Assembly: GCF_021919125.1 (NCBI RefSeq)
Contig: NZ_CP083439.1
Span: 1,736,001-1,800,000 of the forward strand
Direction of reading: 5' to 3'
Source: Clavibacter sp. A6099
GTDB taxonomy: Bacteria > Actinomycetota > Actinomycetes > Actinomycetales > Microbacteriaceae
DNA length: 64,000 nucleotides
This document shows positions 1 to 10,403 of the stretch, one piece after another. Each line of letters starts with the position of its first letter. Within the stretch, counting starts at the first letter, position 1. A program made the translations under genes and the position numbers. The notes below the pieces were generated by a model that saw nothing but the letters and a program-made list of their open reading frames with translations, was not told the DNA's origin and did not search any database.

Positions 1-834
1 ACGCGCGGCGACGACGCCGTGCGTCGCATGATCCAGGGCAAGAAGCCCATGTTCGAATTCGCGATCAAACAGATCCTCGCCGACCACGACCTCGACACCG
101 TCGAGGGCCGCGTCGCCGCCCTCCGTGCCGCGGCTCCCGTGGTCGCCGACATCCGCGACCCGTCGCTCCGCCCGGGGTACGCCCGCGAGCTCGCCGGGTG
201 GCTCGGCATGGACCTCACCGAGGTGGGCCGCGCCGTCCAGACCGCCGGCCGCAGCATGCCCGCCGACGGCGCCGACCGCTCCGGCGGCTCGCCGCAGGGT
301 CGGCACGCGCAGGGCGGGCACGGCCCGGACGACGACGGCACAGGAGACGCGTCCCGCTCCATGTCGCTCATGGACCTGCCGACGGACCTCGCCACGCGCC
401 TGGAGCGCGACGCCCTCATGGCGATGCTGCAGCACCCCGAGCTCGTCGGGAACGACCTCGTCATGCGCGCCGCGCAGGTCACGTTCGTCAACGAGAGCCT
501 CGCGGTCGTCCGCGACGGCGTCATCGGGAGCATGGACGCGCTCGGCGGCGCCGACTGGCTCTCGCGCGTGGCCCTCGAGGTGCCCGAGTCGTTCGCGACG
601 CTCGTGAAGCAGCTCGGCGTCGCGCCGCTGCCCAACCGCGGCGACGCCGACAAGCTCGCGGTCTACGTGAAGGGCGTGACGGCCGAGCTCGTCGGCCGCG
701 ACCTGCTGCGCCGCAAGGCCGACCTCATCGGGCGGCTGCAGCGCACGGACGCGACGCACGAGCGCGAGCGCTACCAGGAGATCCAGCGCGAGCTCATGCA
801 GGTCGAGGCCGAGCGCCGCGCGCTCCGCGAATAG
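1..834 (+). CDS. dnaG: DNA primase DnaG, C-terminal part (5' end outside window)
   Basis: Primase makes the RNA primers for replication. Only the last 277 codons are present; the reading frame is open from the first base, so the start, zinc-binding and TOPRIM domains lie upstream of the window. The segment PMFEFAIKQILADHDLDTVE and the following KAAL/VAALR-type helices are typical of the actinobacterial DnaG linker. The last 150 residues are the helical region that contacts the replicative helicase DnaB in known primases. The frame ends with TAG at 832-834. Identification is by recognised family sequence; completeness of the gene cannot be judged. Confidence 0.92.
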   Translation, partial: TRGDDAVRRMIQGKKPMFEFAIKQILADHDLDTVEGRVAALRAAAPVVADIRDPSLRPGYARELAGWLGMDLTEVGRAVQTAGRSMPADGADRSGGSPQGRHAQGGHGPDDDGTGDASRSMSLMDLPTDLATRLERDALMAMLQHPELVGNDLVMRAAQVTFVNESLAVVRDGVIGSMDALGGADWLSRVALEVPESFATLVKQLGVAPLPNRGDADKLAVYVKGVTAELVGRDLLRRKADLIGRLQRTDATHERERYQEIQRELMQVEAERRALRE

Positions 835-1034
835 CGGGGGATCCCTCCGTGAAAGGCACGTCGGGCATGCGGGAGACGCGCACGGCCCATGTTTCATTCG
901 TGTGAAGAAGCGTCCCCGCGCGTCCCCCGGGTCCGGGCTGCTGTTTCCCGTGTGTTAGAAATCATTCACAGCACAGCGTCCGTGTCTTCCCGATGCGCGG
1001 GCGCGATCCCCTTCATGAAAGAGGCACTCGGAAC

Positions 1035-2690
1035 ATGACGTCCGCATTCCCCCGGCGCTCACGCGTCCTGCTCGCCACGGCCGGATTCTCCGCCGCGGCC
1101 CTCGTCCTCGCCGGCTGCTCCGGCGGATCCGGCGACCCGCTCGCCGAGGACGGCGCCTCAGGCGGCGGATCCATCGTCGTCGGCACGACCGACAAGGTCC
1201 TCTCGCTCGACCCGGCCGGCTCCTACGACAACGGCTCGTTCGCGGTGCAGAACCAGGTCTACCCGTTCCTGTTCAACAGCCCCTACGGCAGCCCCGACGT
1301 CGAGCCCGACCTCGCCGTCTCCGGCGAATACACCTCGCCGAACGACTTCACCGTGAAGCTGAAGCCCGACCTGAAGTTCGCGAACGGCCACGCCCTCACC
1401 GCGAGCGACGTCAAGTTCACGTTCGACCGCATCGCGACCATCGCGGCGAACGGCGCCGACAACGGCAACGGCCCGTCGTCGCTGCTCGCGAACGTCGAGT
1501 CCGTCGCGGCGCCGGACGACACCACCGTCGTCTTCACGCTGAAGACCGCCAACGACCAGACCTTCGAGCAGGTGCTCTCCAGCCCCGCCGGCCCCATCGT
1601 CGACGAGGAGGTCTTCCCGGCCGACGCGCTCGCCGACCCGGCCGCCATCGTCGCGGCGAACGCCTTCGCGGGCCAGTACGTCATCACCGACTTCCAGCTC
1701 AACCAGCTCGTCGCCTACGCGCCGAACGCCGACTACCAGGGCGTCCTGCCGAAGGCCGCCAACGGCGGCGTGACCGCGCGCTACTACGCGGACGAGACCA
1801 CGATGAAGCTCGCCGTGCAGAACGGCGAGATCGACGTCGCGGGCCGCTCGCTCGGCGCGACCGACATCGCTGACCTCAAGAAGGACGACTCCGTCCAGGT
1901 CGTCGAGGGACCCGGCGGCGAGATCCGCTACATCACGTTCAACCTGAACACGCAGCCCTTCGGGAAGACCACCGGCGAGGCCGACGAGGCCAAGGCCCTC
2001 GCCGTGCGCCAGGCGGCCGCCGACCTCGTCGACCGCGACGAGCTGTCGACCCAGGTCTACAACGGCACATACACGCCGCTGTACTCCTACGTGGCCGACG
2101 GCCTCTCCGGCGCCAACGAGGCGCTGAAGGGCATGTACGGCGACGGTAACGGCGGGCCGGACGCGGACAAGGCCGCGAAGGTCCTCTCCGACGCGGGCGT
2201 CCAGACGCCCGTCGCCCTGCAGCTCCAGTTCAACCCGGACCACTACGGCGCCGGCTCGGACGACGAGTACGCGCTCATCAAGCAGCAGCTCGAGGCGACC
2301 GGCCTGTTCCAGGTCAACCTGCAGTCCACGATCTGGGACCAGTACAGCAAGGCCCGCGTCAACGACGAGTACCCGGCGTACCAGCTCGGCTGGTTCCCCG
2401 ACTACTCGGACGCGGACAACTACCTGACGCCGTTCTTCTCCCCGCAGTCCTTCGTGAAGAACCACTACGACAACCCCGCCGTGACGGACCTCATCACGCA
2501 GCAGCTGTCGGAGGCCGACTCCACGAAGCGCGCCGAGATCATCGGCCAGATCCAGGACGAGGTCGCCGCCGACCTGCCGACCCTGCCCCTGCTCCAGGGC
2601 TCGCAGGTCGCGGTGGCCGGCAAGGACGTGAAGGGCGTGACGCTCGACGCCTCCTTCAAGTTCCGCTACGCGCCGATCACCAAGGGCTAG
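1035..2690 (+). CDS. ABC transporter substrate-binding lipoprotein (family 5, peptide/nickel type)
   Basis: Extracytoplasmic solute-binding protein of a peptide/nickel-type ABC importer, 551 residues from the chosen start. The N-terminus has an Arg-rich stretch, a hydrophobic segment and the lipobox LAGC with Cys28, so it should be a membrane-anchored lipoprotein. The body (roughly residues 60-520) has the family 5 layout, with the early DPAGSYDNGS and VLSSPAGPIV segments. I chose ATG 1035 over an in-frame ATG at 993 because AAAGAGG lies about 10 bases upstream of 1035 and because the signal peptide then starts normally. It is the first gene of a transporter operon. A strong hairpin separates it from the permeases, which fits the usual higher expression of binding proteins. 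The substrate cannot be told from sequence. Confidence 0.9.
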   Translation: MTSAFPRRSRVLLATAGFSAAALVLAGCSGGSGDPLAEDGASGGGSIVVGTTDKVLSLDPAGSYDNGSFAVQNQVYPFLFNSPYGSPDVEPDLAVSGEYTSPNDFTVKLKPDLKFANGHALTASDVKFTFDRIATIAANGADNGNGPSSLLANVESVAAPDDTTVVFTLKTANDQTFEQVLSSPAGPIVDEEVFPADALADPAAIVAANAFAGQYVITDFQLNQLVAYAPNADYQGVLPKAANGGVTARYYADETTMKLAVQNGEIDVAGRSLGATDIADLKKDDSVQVVEGPGGEIRYITFNLNTQPFGKTTGEADEAKALAVRQAAADLVDRDELSTQVYNGTYTPLYSYVADGLSGANEALKGMYGDGNGGPDADKAAKVLSDAGVQTPVALQLQFNPDHYGAGSDDEYALIKQQLEATGLFQVNLQSTIWDQYSKARVNDEYPAYQLGWFPDYSDADNYLTPFFSPQSFVKNHYDNPAVTDLITQQLSEADSTKRAEIIGQIQDEVAADLPTLPLLQGSQVAVAGKDVKGVTLDASFKFRYAPITKG

Positions 2691-2730
2691 CAGCCCTGCG
2701 GAGGGCGTCTCCTAGACTGACGACCTCCAC

Positions 2731-2766
2731 GGATGGGGCGTCCCGCTGCGGCGGGACGCCCCATCC
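2731..2766 (+). terminator. Strong intra-operon hairpin after the binding-protein gene
   Basis: A perfect 16-base stem (2731-2746 with 2751-2766) is closed by the tetraloop TGCG. There is no U tract. It lies 40 bases after the binding-protein stop and 70 bases before the permease start. It could partly terminate, or protect the 3' end of the upstream message. A TAGACT hexamer at 2713-2718, identical to the -10 of rnpB in this window, sits just before it, so a second promoter for the permease genes is possible; the hairpin would then be at the 5' end of that transcript. Confidence 0.7.
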
Positions 2767-2835
2767 CCATGCCACCGGTCGTGGCATCCCGACCAGGCGC
2801 ACCACCCGAACGACGACCCGAAAGGCCCACCCGCC

Positions 2836-3930
2836 GTGACCGTCATCCCGGACGCCAGCCCCGCGTCCGCGCCCCCCGGGGCGCAGCAGCCCAAGGCCCG
2901 GAAGCAGGGGATCGGGCTCGGCCAGTACATCCTCATCCGCGCCGTGCTCATCATCCCGACCGTGTTCATCCTCGTGACGCTGGTCTTCTTCCTCATGCGC
3001 ATCGTGGGCGACCCGATCTCCGCCGCCGTCGGCGACCGCCTCACCCCGGAGCAGCTCCAGGAGCGCCTCGCTACCGCCGGGTTCGACCGGCCGATCATCG
3101 TCCAGTACCTCGAGTACCTCGGCCAGATCGCGACGGGGAACTTCGGCCGCTCGCTCACGGACAACCGCCTCATCAGCGAGGTGCTGCTGCAGTACGGCTC
3201 CGCCACGCTCGAGCTCGTCATCTACTCGCTGATCGTCGCGTTCGTCATCGGCATCCCGCTCGGCCTCGTGGCCGCCTACTTCAAGGACCGCACGCCCGAC
3301 GCCGTGCTGCGGATCCTCGCGATCCTCGCCTACGCCACGCCCGTGTTCTTCGCGGGCCTGCTGCTCAAGCTCGTCTTCTCGGTCTGGCTCGGGATCCTCC
3401 CGCTGTCCGGCCGCGCCGACACGCGCGTCGAGGTCGCCCTGGGGAGGCTGGAGAACCCGACCGGCATCTACCTGATCGACGCGCTCCGCCTCGGCAGCCC
3501 CACGGCCGTCAGCGACGTGCTCGAGCACGCGGTGCTCCCGGCGCTCGCGCTGGGCCTCCTGACCGCGGGCATCTTCCTGCGGCTCGTGCGCACCAACGTG
3601 ATCTCCACGCTCGGCACCGAGTACGTGGACGCGGCGCGCTCGCGCGGCGTCGGGGAGTTCCGGCTCACGACCCGGCACGCGCTGAAGCCCGCGCTCATCC
3701 CGATCATCACGGTCGTGGGCCTGCAGATCGCCGTGATGCTCGGCGGCGCGGTGCTCACAGAGACCACGTTCGAGTGGCGCGGCCTCGGCTTCCAGCTCGC
3801 CCAGTACCTGGCGGCGCGCGACTTCGTCGCCGTGCAGGGCATCGTGGCGCTCCTGGCCGTGATCGTGGCCGTGACCAACTTCATCGTCGACGTCGTCGCG
3901 GCGCTCATCGACCCGCGAGTGAGGTACTGA
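2836..3930 (+). CDS. ABC transporter permease, DppB/OppB type
   Basis: Membrane-spanning subunit of the importer, 364 residues from a GTG start. A hydrophobic helix near residues 35-57 is followed by the DPI..A...RLTPEQLQERLA.AGFDRPI periplasmic segment typical of the DppB/OppB family. Five more hydrophobic segments follow. The cytoplasmic EAA loop (about residues 260-290, EYVDAARSRGV then HALKPALIPI) is the ATPase docking site. The next permease gene begins one base after this stop, so the pair is translationally coupled. Family assignment is secure; the substrate is unknown. Confidence 0.92.
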   Translation: MTVIPDASPASAPPGAQQPKARKQGIGLGQYILIRAVLIIPTVFILVTLVFFLMRIVGDPISAAVGDRLTPEQLQERLATAGFDRPIIVQYLEYLGQIATGNFGRSLTDNRLISEVLLQYGSATLELVIYSLIVAFVIGIPLGLVAAYFKDRTPDAVLRILAILAYATPVFFAGLLLKLVFSVWLGILPLSGRADTRVEVALGRLENPTGIYLIDALRLGSPTAVSDVLEHAVLPALALGLLTAGIFLRLVRTNVISTLGTEYVDAARSRGVGEFRLTTRHALKPALIPIITVVGLQIAVMLGGAVLTETTFEWRGLGFQLAQYLAARDFVAVQGIVALLAVIVAVTNFIVDVVAALIDPRVRY

Positions 3931-3931
3931 C

Positions 3932-4905
3932 ATGACCGACACCACCACCGCAGCGCCCGCGCCCGCCCCGGCGCGCCGGTCCCTGCTCCAGCGCCTCCCG
4001 CTCGTCTCGCACGTGCGGCAGAGCGTCGGCCTCCAGCGCGGCATGCTCGTCGCCGGCATGGTCATCACCGGGATCTTCATCCTGCTCGCGGCGTTCGCGC
4101 CGCTCATCGCGCCCTTCGGCTTCGACCAGGACCGGGACGACGCGGGCTCGTTCACGCGCCAGGCAGCCCCCGACGCGGCGCACATCTGGGGCACCACCGT
4201 CGGCGGCTACGACGTGTTCTCGCGAGTGGTCTGGGGCACGCAGACCGCGCTGTCGGTCGTCGTGATCGCCGTGGTCCTGTCGCTGTTCGCCGGCGTGCTG
4301 CTCGGCGTCGTCTCGGGCTACCTCGGCGGCTGGCTCGACCGGATCCTCGTGGTCATCGCCGATGCCATCTACCCGTTCCCGACGCTGCTGCTCGCGATCG
4401 TCGTGAGCATCGTGCTGACCGGCGGGCAGTCGAGCCTCTGGGGCGGCATCCTGGCCGCCGCCGTCAGCATCACCGTCGTCTACATCCCGCAGTACTTCCG
4501 GGTCATCCGCGCGGAGGTCGTGCGGCTGAAGGCGGAGGCGTTCGTCGAGAGCGCCAAGGTCATCGGCACGTCGACGCCGCGGATCATGTTCGTGCACGTG
4601 CTGCGGAACTCCACCCGCACGCTGCCGCTGATCCTCACGCTGAACGCGTCCGAGGCCATCCTCACGCTCGCGGGCCTCGGCTTCCTCGGCTTCGGCATCT
4701 CGCCGACGTCGGCCGCCGAGTGGGGCTACGACCTCAACCGCGCGCTCGCGGACACCGCGAGCGGCGTCTGGTGGACGGGCGTCTTCCCCGGCGTCGCCAT
4801 CGTGCTGCTCGTCCTCGGGCTCACGCTCGTGGGCGAGAGCGTGAACGACATCTCCGACCCCAAGCTGCGCGCCCGCAAGCGCGCCGAGAAGAAGAAGGTG
4901 TCCGC

Positions 4906-4909
<4 letters not shown>
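3932..4909 (+). CDS. ABC transporter permease, DppC/OppC type
   Basis: Second permease, 325 residues. It has a cytoplasmic N-terminal tail, a first membrane segment near residues 35-58, an extracellular loop with HIWGTTVGGYDVFSRVVWG (the DppC/OppC hallmark), and four to five further membrane segments. The EAA loop is at about residues 200-230 (EAFVESAKVIG, then HVLRNSTRTLP). It pairs with the DppB-type subunit immediately upstream. Its TGA stop overlaps the ATG of the ATPase gene (ATGA at 4906-4909), which indicates translational coupling. Confidence 0.92.
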
Positions 4910-6618
<1,709 letters not shown>

Positions 6619-6731
6619 GCGGCTCGGAGCGGGGCCCGGTCGACCCCGGGCATGATGGGTCGGAACCCGCACCCGTCGTGCGGCCGGTCACGCCGGCCTG
6701 CCGCACGACCACGCCGAGGACGGAGCAGCGC

Positions 6732-7673
6732 ATGACGCACACCCCCCGAGACGCCGACGCGGACGGCGGACCCGCCGAGCCCGTGCTCGACGTCCGCGAC
6801 CTGCGGCTGGCGTACCCCGCCCGCCGCGGAGCCGAGACGCCGCCGGCCGTCGACGGCATCACGCTCCGGATCATGCCGGGCGAGGTGCTCGGCGTGGTCG
6901 GCGCGAGCGGATCCGGGAAGTCGTCCCTCGCGCGCGTGCTGGCGGGCCTCGTCCCGTCGGGCGACGAGGGGGCGGCCGTGCCGCGGATCACCGGCGGCGA
7001 CGCGTCCGTGCTCGGCGAGGGCCTCCGCCGCATGGGCCGCCGCGCGCGCACGCGGACCACGTACGGCATCGGCTACGTGCCGCAGGACGCCGGCACCACG
7101 CTGCACCCCCAGCTCACGGCGAGCGAGGCCATCGCGGAGCCGATCTTCTCCCGCGACCGCCGCTTCGACAGCCAGGTCGCCGCGCGCCGCGTCGTCACCC
7201 TGCTGACGGCGCTCGACCTGCCGCCGGGCACGCAGGACAGGTATCCGCACGAGCTCTCCAGCGGCCAGCGCCAGCGCGTCGCCCTCGCGCGCGCGCTCGT
7301 GCTCGGCCCGCGCCTCCTCATCGCCGACGAGCCCACGTCGGGCGTCGACGTGATGAGCCGCGTCGCCGTGCTCGACCTGCTGCGCGACCTCCAGTCCCGC
7401 GGCGGCTTCTCCGCCCTCGTGGTCAGCCACGACCTCGCCGTGGTCGAGCGCCTCACCGACCGCCTCGCCGTGCTGGACCGCGGGACGCTGGTCGGCTTCG
7501 GCGCCATCGACGACGTGCTCGCGGATCCCACGCACCCGTACGTGCAGGGGCTCGCAGAGTCGCGCACGGCCGCCGAGCCCGCGCCCGACGAAGGCGACCC
7601 CGACCCGGACGTCGTCCTGCGTTCCCCCGAACCGCCCGCCCGCGTCCCGCATCCCCGGAGGCCCCTCGCATGA
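6732..7673 (+). CDS. Additional single-domain ABC ATPase of the peptide/nickel family
   Basis: A third ATPase domain in the same cluster, 313 residues. It has Walker A GASGSGKSS near residue 57, Walker B LLIADEPTSGVD near 195, the switch SHDLAVVERL and the C-terminal THPYVQGLA segment of the oligopeptide family. The signature reads SSGQRQRVAL instead of the usual LSGGQ, a Gly-to-Ser change. Because the upstream gene already encodes two domains, this one looks redundant; it may replace one half, serve other permeases or be regulatory. ATG 6732 follows GGACGGAG. Its stop overlaps the start of the dehydrogenase gene (ATGA). Confidence 0.87.
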   Translation: MTHTPRDADADGGPAEPVLDVRDLRLAYPARRGAETPPAVDGITLRIMPGEVLGVVGASGSGKSSLARVLAGLVPSGDEGAAVPRITGGDASVLGEGLRRMGRRARTRTTYGIGYVPQDAGTTLHPQLTASEAIAEPIFSRDRRFDSQVAARRVVTLLTALDLPPGTQDRYPHELSSGQRQRVALARALVLGPRLLIADEPTSGVDVMSRVAVLDLLRDLQSRGGFSALVVSHDLAVVERLTDRLAVLDRGTLVGFGAIDDVLADPTHPYVQGLAESRTAAEPAPDEGDPDPDVVLRSPEPPARVPHPRRPLA

Positions 7674-8689
7674 CCGACACCACCGCATCCGCATCCGCCC
7701 CGCGTCGCATCCACCGCGCGGTCGACGGCGCCACGCCGCACCGCCTCACCGGTGACGCGCGGCCGACACCTGGCCCGATCGCCATGCTGCCGCGGACGGA
7801 GGACGCGTACCTCGAGGCCGTCCGCGCCGGAGGCGGCGAGGTGGCCGAGCTGTCGGAGGACACGCGCGGCATCGTCTGGCTCTCCATCCGCCGCGCCGCC
7901 GAGCTCACGGACACGCTCGCCGCCAACCCGCAGGTCCAGTGGGTGCAGCTGCCGTTCGCGGGCGTCGACGCGTTCGCCGACACGCTCCGCGAGTGCGACC
8001 GGCCCGACCTCGTCTGGACGAGCGCGAAGGGCGCCTACTCCGAGCCGGTCGCCGAGCACGCGCTCGCGCTGACCCTCGCGACGCTGCGGCAGCTCCCGGA
8101 GCGCGCGCGGGCGACCTCCTGGGGATCCTCCGCCGGCCTCTCCCTCTACCGGTCCGAGGTCGTCGTCGTCGGCGCGGGCGGCATCGCGCTGGAGTACATC
8201 CGGCTGCTCGCGCCGTTCGACTGCACCGTCACGGTCGTCCGCCGCAGCGGCGACCCCGTGGAGGGCGCGGATCGCACCGTCACGGCCGACCGGCTCGACG
8301 AGGTGCTGCCGGGCGCCGACGTCGTGATGCTCGCCGCGGCCAGCACCGACGACACCGCCGGGCTCATCGGCGCCGCGCAGCTCGCGGCGATGAAGGACAC
8401 GGCCGTCCTCGTCAACATCGCCCGCGGCGCGCTCGTCGATCCCGACGCGCTGCTCGACGCGCTCCGCTCGGGCGCGATCCACGGCGCGGGCCTCGACGTC
8501 ACGTCGCCCGAGCCGCTGCCGGACGGCCACCCCCTGTTCTCCGAGCCGCGCTGCATCGTCACGCCGCACACCGCGGACACCCCTGACATGGTGCGGCCGC
8601 TGCTGGCCGAGCGGATCCGCCTCAACACGGAGGCGTTCACGAGCACGGGCGACTTCGTGGGCATCGTGGAGCCGTCCTCGGGCTACTGA
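7670..8689 (+). CDS. D-isomer-specific 2-hydroxyacid dehydrogenase family protein
   Basis: NAD(P)-dependent oxidoreductase of the D-2-hydroxyacid dehydrogenase family, 339 residues. The Rossmann motif GAGGIA is at residues 168-173. The catalytic set is complete: Arg252 (NIARGALVD), Glu281 (TSPEPLPDGHPLF) and His300 (TPHTADT). The N-terminal 30 residues are family-atypical. The start ATG overlaps the stop of the ATPase gene, so the enzyme is coupled to the importer operon and may act on an imported compound (inference). The exact substrate, such as a 2-keto acid or phosphoglycerate-like molecule, cannot be assigned. Confidence 0.87.
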   Translation: MTDTTASASAPRRIHRAVDGATPHRLTGDARPTPGPIAMLPRTEDAYLEAVRAGGGEVAELSEDTRGIVWLSIRRAAELTDTLAANPQVQWVQLPFAGVDAFADTLRECDRPDLVWTSAKGAYSEPVAEHALALTLATLRQLPERARATSWGSSAGLSLYRSEVVVVGAGGIALEYIRLLAPFDCTVTVVRRSGDPVEGADRTVTADRLDEVLPGADVVMLAAASTDDTAGLIGAAQLAAMKDTAVLVNIARGALVDPDALLDALRSGAIHGAGLDVTSPEPLPDGHPLFSEPRCIVTPHTADTPDMVRPLLAERIRLNTEAFTSTGDFVGIVEPSSGY

Positions 8690-8747
8690 CGCCGTCGTGC
8701 CCGTCGCCCGCCCGCGCCGCGTCGTGCGCGCCCCGTAGGGTGAAGGC

Positions 8748-9785
8748 GTGATGACGCCCGAGGAAGCCGCCGTGCCCGAGGTCTCGATGTGGGCGGGCGG
8801 CTACACCGCCGACGCCGGCGGATCGGGCGTCGGCATCACGGCCCTCGCGGTCGATCCCATCACGGGCGACCTCGCGGTCACGGGCACCGCGGTGGAGACG
8901 CCGTCGCCCTCCTTCCTCCTCGCGCACGGCGACATGGTCTACGCGGTGGGCGAGGCCGCCGACCGCGTGGAGGCGTTCCGGCGCGGCCCGGGCGGCTCGC
9001 TGCAGTGGGCGGGCGGGCAGCCGAGCGGCGGATCCGGCCCCTGCCACCTGCATGTCGTCGGCGACCTGCTCCTCACCTCGCACTACGGCGACGGCACCGT
9101 CGCCGTCCACCCGCTCGCGGCCGACGGGTCCATCGGCGAGGCGACGCAGCTCCTGACGGCCGAGGGATCCGGCCCCCGCCCGCAGCAGGACGGCCCGCAC
9201 GCGCACGCCACGCTCCACGTCGGCGGCGGCATCGTCCTCAGCGCCGACCTCGGCACCGACGAGGTGCTCGTGCACGTCCTCCGCGACGGCCGGCTGGACC
9301 GGATCGCAGCCGTCGCGCTCCCGCCCGGCACCGGCCCGCGCCACATGGCGCTCCTGTCGTCGGGCCGCGTGCTCCTCGTGGGCGAGCTCGACGGCACGCT
9401 GCACGCGCTCGAGGGCGCGGGCGCGGGCGGTTCCTGGCGCGTCGCCGCGTCCACCGCGTGCGCGGCCGTGCCCGATGCGCGGGACTCCGCCGCCGAGGTG
9501 CGGGTGTCCGCGGACGAGCGGCTCGCCTACGTCGGCCTCCGCGGCTCCGACCGGATCGCGGTGGTCGGCATCGCCCCCGACGGCGCGCTCGCCCCCGTCG
9601 CCGCGTTCGACTGCGGTGGCGAGACGCCGCGCCACCACGCGATCGTCGACGACCGGCTGCACGTCGCGAACCAGGGGTCCGGCACGGTCGCGTCGTTCCG
9701 GCTCGACCCGGCGACCGGGCTGCCCACGGCGGCGCCCGCCGTGATCGCCGTGCCGAGCCCGACCTACCTGCTGCCCCTGGCCTGA
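8748..9785 (+). CDS. Lactonase-family seven-bladed beta-propeller protein
   Basis: A 345-residue protein resembling the 6-phosphogluconolactonase/YbhE (Pgl) propeller family. Repeating blade motifs such as SGPCHLHV, GPHAHAT, GTGPRHMA and TPRHHAI place His residues at blade ends, as in that family. It has no signal peptide. It may hydrolyse 6-phosphogluconolactone in the pentose phosphate pathway, but the family includes other activities. GTG 8748 and ATG 8751 are both possible starts. A TAGGGT hexamer at 8736-8741 ends six bases before the GTG, suggesting a leaderless transcript beginning at 8748. Confidence 0.82.
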   Translation: MMTPEEAAVPEVSMWAGGYTADAGGSGVGITALAVDPITGDLAVTGTAVETPSPSFLLAHGDMVYAVGEAADRVEAFRRGPGGSLQWAGGQPSGGSGPCHLHVVGDLLLTSHYGDGTVAVHPLAADGSIGEATQLLTAEGSGPRPQQDGPHAHATLHVGGGIVLSADLGTDEVLVHVLRDGRLDRIAAVALPPGTGPRHMALLSSGRVLLVGELDGTLHALEGAGAGGSWRVAASTACAAVPDARDSAAEVRVSADERLAYVGLRGSDRIAVVGIAPDGALAPVAAFDCGGETPRHHAIVDDRLHVANQGSGTVASFRLDPATGLPTAAPAVIAVPSPTYLLPLA

Positions 9786-9804
9786 CCCGCGGCTCCTGCG
9801 CCGC

Positions 9805-10173
9805 TCAGCGCAGCAGCAGGGGAGCGGCCGCTCGGATCTCCTCCTCGACCCCGAGCCCGCGCCAGCCGACGGAGGTGAACGCGCGGCCGCCGACCCCGTT
9901 GCGGTCCATCAGCGCGAAGCCGACCGCGCGGATCCCCGAGTAGGCGATGAGCACGGGGGCCGCGGGATCCGACACGAGACGCACGATGCGCTCACGCCTG
10001 GCCTCGAGCACGGGCAGCGTGTCTGCGGGCCTGTCGTCCGGGCGGAGGAGGATCGCGGCGGCCACCGGGTCGTCGGCCGCGGCGTCGTCGCGGGAGCGGA
10101 GATCCTCGTCGAGCAGCGGCCAGAGCCGGTCAGCGTCGTTCGGACGCGCGACCACGATCTCGAACATCCCCAT
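9805..10173 (-). CDS. Conserved-looking small protein of unknown function
   Basis: A 122-residue soluble protein that I do not recognise. Codon use is normal for this genome, with G/C at almost every third position, so it is probably real. The pattern FEIVVARPNDADRLWPLLDE at the N-terminus, followed by a charged middle and VLIAYSGIRAVGFALMDR, vaguely resembles the start of N-acetyltransferase folds, but no acetyl-CoA binding motif is visible. ATG 10173 and ATG 10167 are both possible starts. It runs opposite to the lactonase gene and ends 19 bases from it. Confidence 0.6.
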   Translation of the reverse strand: MGMFEIVVARPNDADRLWPLLDEDLRSRDDAAADDPVAAAILLRPDDRPADTLPVLEARRERIVRLVSDPAAPVLIAYSGIRAVGFALMDRNGVGGRAFTSVGWRGLGVEEEIRAAAPLLLR

Positions 10174-10221
10174 GACGCGACGCTACCGGGCGCGGAGGCG
10201 AGGGGAGGGCGCGCAAAGTAA

Positions 10222-10251
10222 AAGGCCCCGCGGGTGGAGCCGCGAGGCCTT
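10222..10251 (-). terminator. Intrinsic terminator of tRNA-Asn
   Basis: A 12-base stem with one mismatch (10222-10233 with 10240-10251) lies directly after the tRNA on the minus strand and is followed by TTTTACTTT in transcript sense. It is the only hairpin in the window with a clear U-rich tail, so it is a classical intrinsic terminator. Confidence 0.8.
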
Positions 10252-10253
10252 CG

Positions 10254-10326
10254 CTCCCCGAGTTGGACTCGAACCAACAACCTGCCGGTTAACAGCCGGC
10301 TGCTCTGCCAATTGAGCTATCGAGGA
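10254..10326 (-). tRNA. tRNA-Asn (GUU anticodon)
   Basis: A complete 73-base cloverleaf. The acceptor stem TCCTCGA pairs with TCGGGGA, with discriminator G. The D arm begins AGCTCAATTGG, the anticodon loop is CTGTTAA with anticodon GTT, and the T arm contains GGTTCGAGTCC. CCA is not encoded. Confidence 0.97.
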
Positions 10327-10403
10327 TCACGTGGAGCAACCTGGAAAGCGTAGCAAAGAATTCGGGCGCCTCCGATCACCGGGCGGCGACCCGGGCGCGT
10401 CCC

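Noticed and set aside
993-1034. Earlier start for the binding lipoprotein
   Set aside because: It would add 14 charged residues before the signal peptide, and the ribosome site fits ATG 1035.
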